From the NCBI GenBank assembly GCA_905233745.1, contig CAJODA010000014.1, positions 1 through 37,582 on the forward strand: 37,582 bases of DNA, in the 5' to 3' direction. Every line of letters starts with the position of its first letter. The first letter of the stretch is position 1. The DNA comes from an uncultured Bacteroidales bacterium (GTDB taxonomy: Bacteria > Bacteroidota > Bacteroidia > Bacteroidales > WCHB1-69). The position numbers and the translations under genes are program-made. Below the pieces are notes generated by a model. The model saw only the letters and a program-made list of their open reading frames with translations, was not told where the DNA came from and ran no database searches. This document shows, piece after piece, positions 31,401 through 37,582 of this stretch.

Positions 31401-34400
31401 CGGCTCAGTTGTGAAGCTTAAGCCTTCAGCGAATGGTGTTTCGTCATTGCTGTTGTTGTAGAAGTAATAGTAAGTGTAGGGGCTGTTGCTGAAGTTGGCA
31501 GCATTCACAGTGTAAGGCTGTCCGTAGTTGCTGTTGGTGAATGTCCGGGTAGCAGGCACGGTGGTCGGATAAGCCGGCACATGCAAAGTGCCACGGATTG
31601 TGTCGTTCAGCCGATAGACGTATGCTTCACTATCGGAGTTGTTGCTGAAAATTGTGTAGTTGTAGATGCGATTCTCTGTCTCCGAACCTAAGTCCACCCC
31701 ATTGTCGAAAGTGACCAGCAGGTTGTTCAGAGATGCAATAGGCTGGTTGATGACCACGTTCCCATTAGCGTTGTGCGTGCCGGTGAATTGTGCCGTCAGG
31801 TTGAATGTGCCAGCCGGGATGACGGATGATGAGGTGGTGTCAGTATTTGAAACGCGGACCTTAATGGGGTAGCTCTGCGTAACACCGCACTGGAAGGTAA
31901 GAGGATCTTCCAAGGCCTCCGTCATCAGATCGTATTCCGGTACGGCTACATTGATGTAGATGGGCACTCGGCGTGTGGTACATGTGTTGGTCTTGGTCTT
32001 GGCCTCAACCCAGTAGGTGACAGAGTCGTACAGAGCCGGAGTGGTGTAGTAGGGTACATTGGCTGTAGTCGTATGAATACGGTTGCCTTGATCATCAAAG
32101 AAATAGTAGAACTGCACATCGTTAGGCAGACGGTCTTCTGGTTGAAGTATCTGCATGGTCTGTGTGTAGTTTCCGTGGTAAGTGTAAGATGCCTCCAAAC
32201 CAGCGGTGTATGTGGAGGTGAGGTCTCCTGTGATAGTGTCGTTACCGCTGTAAACCACAGCCTCATTGTTCATCGTGGTATAAACGGTGTAGTTGAAGAG
32301 GGTGTTGGTGTGAGGAGCTGAAAAGTCGTAAGTCTGTGTGAAGGTTACCACTTTAGTCTCCTCAGAGGCAAATTCCTCATTGATGGTTTCGGTGATCTCG
32401 TCACCATTGATAATGGCGTGAACCGTCACTTTGCCCGATGGAATGGGGATGTTCAGCATATTCTTGATAGAGACTTGGATATGCTCGTCATACAGTGCAC
32501 ATCCTGTTTGAGGATAATCGAAGGACAATGTTTGCACATCGTATGTCGGGATGTCTGGGACATGGATGTGGATGGGCACCTTCTGGCTACCGCACTCCAA
32601 GTCGGCAATTTTGAATGCCATGGTCAGACGTTTGGTATAGTTGGTGTAGTTGCCCGACATTGGCAGGGTGTTGTTGTCCTTGTATTGCACGAGGCCGGTG
32701 GCGCAGTTTGTCTGTTTGAAAGACGGGTAACCCGTGCCACCAGACACGTATGTACCGCAGTTGTAACACTGGCTGCCAGTTCCGGTACAATAGTCTGCAC
32801 AATTGGTTTCCGTCAACACTACCAGATTACCGCTGTTGTAGTTGAACGGGGTGGAAAGGGTGAAATAGTGCCAGCCAACTTGGTTGAAATGAACCATTTC
32901 ATCCACAATCAACGTGGCACCGAGAAGTTCGTTGTCCCAATCGATGGCAGAAGTGGTCGGGAAGTTTGCCATGGAGGTCTCTTTCAAGTAAATCTTGATT
33001 GGGATACCGTCGGGACCTACATTGTTCACGGAAGCTACATATACGCCAATGGAGGTGATGGGACCGTGCTGGCCGATTTCATTTTCGGTATAGAGAATAC
33101 GGCCTCTGGAATATCCCTTGGTGAAGGAGAATGGCTGAGTGCCGTTACCGGTAGTGCTGCCCGAAATCTCACCTACAATAGTATCGAAAATGAATCCGGG
33201 ATTTGCATTGGCGTAGAAGGTGGTGTCGAAGAATATGACAGGAGTCTGATAGGTGGAGTCGGAGTATCCGAGACTCTCCCAAGACTCATATCCGGTGTTG
33301 GCAAACCAGCCGATAACGCCATTTTGAATGCTGGCTGGAAGGTGTGCGGTGAGGGTGCCGCTGGTGTAGTAGGGGATACTCACCGTGTCAGATACGGTGG
33401 GCTGCATGGACTTGCCACGGGACACGATGGTCTCAGCTAGCGTGTCGTTGTACTGCAGGCGGTCCTGAGCATCTTTCGTTGCCCAAATCCGGATATTGTA
33501 GGTGGAATCAATTTCTATAAGGTTGTTTGTGAAGTCGAATTGTGTGTTGAAGGAGAATGTGGTGGTCTCGTGGCTGTGCAGAGTGTCCGTCAGGGGCTCG
33601 TTCACTGTCGGCAGTCCGTTCACAGTGTAGTGCATGACTGTGCCCGGCAACAGATCTTGAGAACCGTTGTTGGTTACGGTGATGGTCAGCGTCTCATGGC
33701 CAAGGTCACATCTTGTCGTAGGATTGTCCAAACTCAAGATAGCCAAGTCGTGCACAAACGGAGTGTCCACAATGGCACCAATCATGAAACGTCCGGAGGT
33801 CTGGGCTGTATAAGTTCCATTGTTCTCCAAATAGTAGAATGCAGAGTCTCTCAAAGGTGTCTCAATTTGTGCGCAGAGATAGTTGCCTTTGGCGAGCATC
33901 TCGATACCAACATACAACTCGCCTGTCATGTTGGTAAGGGCGAAGTTGTTGATGGGGATGATGTTCCATGCGCCTTGTGTCAGGTTGTCGAATCTGACCA
34001 CATCAGAGGTGGTGATAATCTCACCGTTAGCATTGGCTACAAATGCCCTGAACCCGTTTTCAGGATCAACGATGTAGCTCATGTCATAGAAGTATTTCAC
34101 GGCGGTGACGGCCAACTCCTCACCTATCGTATAGCGGACGCAGGGACGAATGATGTTGTTGTAATCAGCAATAAGCAGTTCGCGGCTGCCAGTGTCGGCA
34201 TAGTTGATACTGTTTGCCGTAATCTCCATCGACCAGTTGATGGCATTGTTGCTGTTGAGCTGGTCATTGCGGGAGCGCACCTCCACGTTCTTCATCTCCT
34301 GTACATTGAAGTGGTGGTCAGGGAAGGTGATGAGAGTTTCTGCTCCTGAAGCCAAGGAGGGGATGGTTAATGAATCCAGGTAAACTTCGTTGGCACCTGT

Positions 34401-37400
34401 CACAGTTCTATAAACCTTGATGTCGGTTTGTGTCTGACGACCCTCGTTGCGGACCAATGCCTTCACTACGTTGTCGGCATCGTATGTGTTGGGGCTTTCG
34501 CCTCTGGAGTAAACCTGCGTGACGGCAATGTCGTTGTCAAGGAGGTTTCTGAGACGAATACGGTCAATATTGATATTGTTGCCCTGCTGACCGATGGCCT
34601 CGAAGGCAATATAGATACAGCCGGCATTGGAATAGTTGCTGAGGTCGAAAGTATATAATGCCCATTCAGGGGTGTTGGCTGTGGCTTTGTAACGTTTGAT
34701 AAATGCGTTGGTCTGGCCTTGGGCTGTGATGGCGTTGAATGTGTTGCCGCCGTCTGTGGAAACCTTGACGGTCACACCTTCGTTTGCGTTGGCGTTTCCG
34801 GTGCGGTCATGCGCAAACCACATTTCCAGGATGGGGTTCACAGACCCGTTCATGTCCACAACAGGCATGATGGCGCGTGAAGAGGTTTGGGCAGCAAAGT
34901 TCTTGGAGTTGAAGAAGAGACGTCCCGTACCATAAACCGGTGCGATATCCGGATTGACACCACTGCCCTCCTGGAAGGTCCAGTTACCAATCTTATTGCC
35001 AGTGGAAATCTGTTGGATTGTCCAGGTTTGTTGAGGCCCGTTGGTGAACATCTCATCATAGTCAGGCTTGGCCACTTCCAAGATGAAATTCATGCGCAGC
35101 GTGTCGTTGCTGGTGTTGAGATCACCATTGGTGTGGATGATGAAGGTGAGGTCAATGTTCTGGTTGGTCGGAATTACAACATTGGAGGCGGCCACGTGTG
35201 ACGTGCTGCTCATGATATTCACGCTACCACTGGTGATATTAGTGGTTTGGTTGAGGTTCAAAGAGTCGGAGTGGATGGTAACCGTGGCATTGTTGTTTGC
35301 AAAGTTCAGGATTTGGGAACCTTTGTTTGCAATACTCAGCGTGATGTTGTAGGAGCTCTCGGGACACTCACCCAAAACAGGGTTGGTCATGGCGGTGATG
35401 GCAGCGTCAACAGCAGGAATGGCATTGGCATAGGCACCCATATAGGTCGGGTTGGTACGCTGGATACCGCGGATATCCTCTGTCACATCCGTGTTGCGGA
35501 TACATTCAAGTCCGTTGAAATCGGTGGGTAGCAAGCTGACCGTCGGATCTGTAATCGGCGGCAATATGCTGATATTGTCGCTGATGGTGGTGATGTTGTT
35601 CTCCATCTCAGCGATGCTGTTCATTGCAGCAGTCTTGAATACGATAACTCCTGATTCGGAAACCAGATCGTTCTGCTCACCAGTTACGGTTGATGTGCCG
35701 TTTAAGAACAACGGATAGTTGGCACTGCTGGAACTGCTGTTACAATAATTTAATAATACATTATTATGTAAATACGTATTGTTGTTGTTCTGTATCATCA
35801 AGGCGGCCGTGTTGGTGTACGGGGCATCAGACTTGATGTAGAAGCTGTTGTTGATTAATTTCAGACCATTACTGGAAAGAAGCTGTACGGCATAAGAGTT
35901 GTCGGCGGTAACCGGGTAGAGAATAACCTCGTTGTTGTACAGGAATCCGGTGACGGTGGTCGTTGAAGAGCTGTTGGCCACATGAATGCCGAAGTTGGAG
36001 TTTCCGACTTTCACGTGGTTGTTGCGGATGAAAAAGTCGCTGCCGGAGGCGTTCTTCAAATAGATACCATATTCAGCGTCGTAGGTGCTGTCAATGGTGT
36101 TCCCGTTGATGTCAGGACCCACAGCCTGCTCTACGTAGATACCGGTGAAGTTCTGGTGGGACCCCATGTTGTATTGGGAAATGTGGTTGCCTTGGATCAC
36201 CGGGTTGCAGTAGTTGGTGTGGATGCCCCTATAGCAGGATTGGATAGTGTTGTTCGTGAAGTTGACAGCATTCTTCAAATTGTTGGAGCCGACATAGTAA
36301 ACACCGTAATTGCCACCCTGCATCAAACAGTTGTTGAAGGTGACTTGGGCATCTGCAACTGCGGTCTGTCCTTGTCCGGACGAAGCGGCCGCTGTAGTAC
36401 GACCAACCGTGAAGCTAGTGTTGGCTGTGGTGTTGGTCGTGTAGGCTGTTATCTTACAGTTGTCAAACAGAATATTGGAACTTCCGTTTCCGCGGAACAA
36501 CACACCTTTAGAGTCTGCAACATTTTTTCCACTGATGGTCATGTCTTTGAATACGAAATTGTTGACATGAACCAGCGTGACGGCACCATAGATGTTGGTA
36601 CCGTTGTCGGTGTGGTTGTTGATGATGATGACATTGTCTCGGCTGTCACCCTGGAAAGTGATAGTGTTGGTTTCAGACTGTCCTTCGTAGTTCTGGGTGA
36701 AGTCAAAATCCTGATATGTGCCCGGGCGTAAATGGAAAGTTATGGGGCCGCTTAAGATGCAATAAAAGAGCGCTGATTTCACAGCTTCCATATCTGCAAA
36801 GTCGGGATTGGTGCCACCCACGGTATAGTCACCGTGCAGCAGGCTGTCACAGGCAAAACCGGTGAAACGGATGGTGTCATTGCTAGGGTTGCCGTCAGTC
36901 TGACCATTACGGGTGGTGATGTAAGCCGTGATATAGTTGTATCCATGTGTGGGAAGGAAGGTTCCCAAAGAGAGGGTGTCGCCGACGTCCATACAGATTT
37001 CTCCGGTCCAGTTGTGCGTGCTGTTGTGCGTAACCTGGTGGTTTTCATTTTCCACTTTCAGCACAACGGAAAGACTGGTCTGATAGGGGTTGCCTGCTGA
37101 ATGCGGAGCGTCGCTCTTGTTGGTGAAGTAGAATTTCACAGGTTGTGCTTGTCCCGTTGTGAAGCAGTGTGGAAACTCACCTACGTTAATACTGTCGGCG
37201 CGACAGTCGTTGTTCTGAATGTTGGTCTGGTTGTGCCATGCAATCAGGAAAGTGTCTAACTGGCGTTTGTTACCATGAACATCCTCAATGTAGATGTGGT
37301 AGCGGATGGTGTCGTAGTAGCAAATGTCTGGCAGTTGCCAGTTGCTGACTATCTGATGAGCTCGTGTGCTGCCGCTTCCGGTATACGTGTTGCTTGTGAT

Positions 37401-37582
37401 GTTGTTCGGAAGGGTGACTACGGGTTCATTGTTCTTCTGGTAAGTGAAAAGCAGGGTGTTTACATTCAATGTGTCATTGTCCTTGATGGTGGTGGCAATG
37501 GTGTAAGGACCTGTGTTGTTGCGCAAGTTGGTGTTGAGGGCGCCGCAGTTGGCGTCACCACCGGCATAAACAGGTGCATTAA
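28419..37582 (-). CDS. Giant T9SS-secreted surface protein (5' end beyond window)
   Basis: At least 3053 residues; the frame is open to the window edge and the apparent start at 37526 is only an internal TTG, so the N-terminus is missing. By plus coordinates, in protein order: a right-handed beta-helix with Asn-rich NN/GI rungs (36840-35420); a MAM/jelly-roll-like domain (35060-34540); repeated CARDB/Ig-like units; two copies of a TGNG..PF.F....GRI-YT--EIG module (33180-32590 and 31360-30790); a GEVED-like domain ending YAQGETEDYAVEI with a DYNRDNAFTNDE loop (30380-29960); a second MAM-like domain (29590-29050); and a C-terminal T9SS type A sorting domain (NEPNPAVTSTRISYSLP ... GIYFYTLKFKD, ending KKMVIQK). 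It is probably exported through the T9SS and anchored or released at the surface, perhaps as an adhesin or glycan-binding protein (inference). Confidence 0.92.
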   Translation of the reverse strand, partial: NAPVYAGGDANCGALNTNLRNNTGPYTIATTIKDNDTLNVNTLLFTYQKNNEPVVTLPNNITSNTYTGSGSTRAHQIVSNWQLPDICYYDTIRYHIYIEDVHGNKRQLDTFLIAWHNQTNIQNNDCRADSINVGEFPHCFTTGQAQPVKFYFTNKSDAPHSAGNPYQTSLSVVLKVENENHQVTHNSTHNWTGEICMDVGDTLSLGTFLPTHGYNYITAYITTRNGQTDGNPSNDTIRFTGFACDSLLHGDYTVGGTNPDFADMEAVKSALFYCILSGPITFHLRPGTYQDFDFTQNYEGQSETNTITFQGDSRDNVIIINNHTDNGTNIYGAVTLVHVNNFVFKDMTISGKNVADSKGVLFRGNGSSNILFDNCKITAYTTNTTANTSFTVGRTTAAASSGQGQTAVADAQVTFNNCLMQGGNYGVYYVGSNNLKNAVNFTNNTIQSCYRGIHTNYCNPVIQGNHISQYNMGSHQNFTGIYVEQAVGPDINGNTIDSTYDAEYGIYLKNASGSDFFIRNNHVKVGNSNFGIHVANSSSTTTVTGFLYNNEVILYPVTADNSYAVQLLSSNGLKLINNSFYIKSDAPYTNTAALMIQNNNNTYLHNNVLLNYCNSSSSSANYPLFLNGTSTVTGEQNDLVSESGVIVFKTAAMNSIAEMENNITTISDNISILPPITDPTVSLLPTDFNGLECIRNTDVTEDIRGIQRTNPTYMGAYANAIPAVDAAITAMTNPVLGECPESSYNITLSIANKGSQILNFANNNATVTIHSDSLNLNQTTNITSGSVNIMSSTSHVAASNVVIPTNQNIDLTFIIHTNGDLNTSNDTLRMNFILEVAKPDYDEMFTNGPQQTWTIQQISTGNKIGNWTFQEGSGVNPDIAPVYGTGRLFFNSKNFAAQTSSRAIMPVVDMNGSVNPILEMWFAHDRTGNANANEGVTVKVSTDGGNTFNAITAQGQTNAFIKRYKATANTPEWALYTFDLSNYSNAGCIYIAFEAIGQQGNNINIDRIRLRNLLDNDIAVTQVYSRGESPNTYDADNVVKALVRNEGRQTQTDIKVYRTVTGANEVYLDSLTIPSLASGAETLITFPDHHFNVQEMKNVEVRSRNDQLNSNNAINWSMEITANSINYADTGSRELLIADYNNIIRPCVRYTIGEELAVTAVKYFYDMSYIVDPENGFRAFVANANGEIITTSDVVRFDNLTQGAWNIIPINNFALTNMTGELYVGIEMLAKGNYLCAQIETPLRDSAFYYLENNGTYTAQTSGRFMIGAIVDTPFVHDLAILSLDNPTTRCDLGHETLTITVTNNGSQDLLPGTVMHYTVNGLPTVNEPLTDTLHSHETTTFSFNTQFDFTNNLIEIDSTYNIRIWATKDAQDRLQYNDTLAETIVSRGKSMQPTVSDTVSIPYYTSGTLTAHLPASIQNGVIGWFANTGYESWESLGYSDSTYQTPVIFFDTTFYANANPGFIFDTIVGEISGSTTGNGTQPFSFTKGYSRGRILYTENEIGQHGPITSIGVYVASVNNVGPDGIPIKIYLKETSMANFPTTSAIDWDNELLGATLIVDEMVHFNQVGWHYFTLSTPFNYNSGNLVVLTETNCADYCTGTGSQCYNCGTYVSGGTGYPSFKQTNCATGLVQYKDNNTLPMSGNYTNYTKRLTMAFKIADLECGSQKVPIHIHVPDIPTYDVQTLSFDYPQTGCALYDEHIQVSIKNMLNIPIPSGKVTVHAIINGDEITETINEEFASEETKVVTFTQTYDFSAPHTNTLFNYTVYTTMNNEAVVYSGNDTITGDLTSTYTAGLEASYTYHGNYTQTMQILQPEDRLPNDVQFYYFFDDQGNRIHTTTANVPYYTTPALYDSVTYWVEAKTKTNTCTTRRVPIYINVAVPEYDLMTEALEDPLTFQCGVTQSYPIKVRVSNTDTTSSSVIPAGTFNLTAQFTGTHNANGNVVINQPIASLNNLLVTFDNGVDLGSETENRIYNYTIFSNNSDSEAYVYRLNDTIRGTLHVPAYPTTVPATRTFTNSNYGQPYTVNAANFSNSPYTYYYFYNNSNDETPFAEGLSFTTEPLYGDVEYYYSGRIESPEFQETVTVGTGNQGQSTPFTFNTAKSYGRIIYTSDEIGAHAGRIDTLSVRIKVANNNAGTSVPVKIWMANTNDTTYGNTVPAINWDAETAAAKLVFDGDLAFDQTEWYAIPIQGGFDYDGRAIFLYTEHDCNGGSCLTNYGISTPQFYGTSIQKKVLVKTTGNFGWQSFRWNTRFKFNYTCESPKGLLQISTAQRAHDLHLESITAPVSPNNDYTTTESVSVTIINHGNSTESNFPVKYQLDNQTAVTQNYTGSLASGATGTMTFSTPVDLSSIYFSTPFKVYTDLTNDNYRDNDTAIMYLSKPDPTPASSPTSTTLGLHITNVTFAGINNGNPSPFKLHPRVGDETYSDFTLDESQRGTIVIGQRYPLYVYHSFETNNSSRVYKAVYIDYNRDNAFTNDERVTPLNFSNTNLDSLMFLYVDVPNTAETGLTRMRVITSSATIQPNGYYAQGETEDYAVEILPPYENDLGISSYLHPVGDVCPDNSATMRLWVRNYGSQTQTLSSSNDLTVTSIVRQGANTNTYSAQLTEGTIAPGDSIEVIIKPVDLNRIGNYVVSSTLTYDADQYRHNDTLSVNASTDSLQRILTVPYLEDFDHNTGTTISTIHFTDDWILDQMNPAYVWMIQQGAAENNPQAGPSIDHTQANPTGRYVTVPGAGSPTRWATLTSRCINMHYNYDYPIELSFYKHFYGANSANFKILVQAGSGTNFITIDTLTKADGGQTSSGSLWTKHTNALIGFDEVAQLRFRIMNHSGMIDPSLDDINLKVGLPSIKLESVISPSDTACIPVGEVIRPQVVIRNVGISPIFKFDLTSTMSVGSDFDVRYDTIEHMLMPDEAMTYTLDSGFVVNFPSANLDFIFRVHIDYELDADTLNNKKHVIACTNYAVSEIDDKDGVILMQNEPNPAVTSTRISYSLPEAGATTLSIYSTQGQLLYTTSQDALEGMNFYDVNTSELAAGIYFYTLKFKDVVLTKKMVIQK
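30790..31360 (-). repeat. Module A, second copy, in the giant protein
   Basis: Encodes GNQGQSTPFTF, YGRIIYTSDEIGAHAG, a KIWMANTND segment, INWDAE, FDQTEWYAIPI and FDYDGRAIFLYTEHDC. These line up in order with the copy at 32590-33180, which reads GNGTQPFSF, RGRILYTENEIGQHGP, KIYLKETSM, IDWDNE, FNQVGWHYFTL, FNYNSGNLVVLTETNC. The DNA is well diverged, so the duplication is old. Confidence 0.75.

Noticed and set aside
32418-33440. A 340-codon plus-strand frame opposite the giant T9SS gene
   Set aside because: The minus frame is open for over 9 kb with coherent domains; the antisense frame is a by-product of its Thr/Asn-rich codons.
37524-37526. Taking TTG at 37526 as the true start of the giant protein
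   Set aside because: The reading frame continues without a stop to the window edge with similar composition, so the codon is internal Leu and the gene is partial.

Overview
The window looks like a chromosomal segment of a Bacteroidetes species, most likely order Bacteroidales. Four things in the sequence point there. A giant surface protein ends in a type IX secretion (T9SS) type A sorting domain. A GldH lipoprotein sits beside a RicT/PSP1 gene. A DUF4295 mini-gene follows rpmG. Many genes are preceded by the Bacteroidetes -7 promoter box TAnnTTTG, with almost no Shine-Dalgarno sequences. A lysine 2,3-aminomutase hints at an amino-acid-using lifestyle as in Porphyromonas-like lineages (inference). 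No phage, insertion sequence or CRISPR array was seen.

Layout. 1-1.6 kb, minus strand: terminator, DUF4295, rpmG, obg. 1.6-12.5 kb, minus strand: a run of eight genes read from 12.5 kb downwards. It comprises an MMPL/RND exporter fused to an acyltransferase and a methyltransferase-like tail, a CrtI/RetSat-like FAD oxidoreductase, a B12-binding radical SAM enzyme, two uncharacterised small proteins, a secreted alpha/beta hydrolase, a phenylacetate-CoA-ligase-like enzyme and a divergent acyltransferase. Taken together this resembles tailoring and export machinery for a lipid, polyene or aromatic-acyl product, but no ketosynthase or acyl carrier protein is present. 12.6-15.9 kb, plus strand: hpt, adk, dxr, rsgA, divergent from the exporter run. 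15.9-17.8 kb, minus: ricT and gldH, converging on rsgA with stop codons four bases apart. 18-18.8 kb, plus: a uridine-phosphorylase-type gene. 19 kb, minus: tRNA-Pro(CGG). 19.2-20.2 kb, plus: a four-helix membrane protein with a DUF4328-like segment. 20.2-23.2 kb, minus: a TPR/GT-C-like membrane protein and kdsA. 23.4-25.7 kb, plus: a cupin and a C69 dipeptidase. 25.8-37.6 kb, minus: kamA, a NamZ/DUF1343 muramidase-type protein, and a T9SS cargo protein of more than 3,050 residues whose start lies beyond the window.

The intergenic spaces are more structured than usual. Four short palindromes share GRGACG/CGTCYC arms but have different AT-rich centres; one of them supplies the last codons and the stop of dxr. 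A separate element near 23.8 kb combines GAA-triloop mini-hairpins with a 34-bp tandem repeat. The most interesting leads are the putative lipid/aromatic gene run with its triple-domain fusion, the palindrome family, and the modular giant surface protein.
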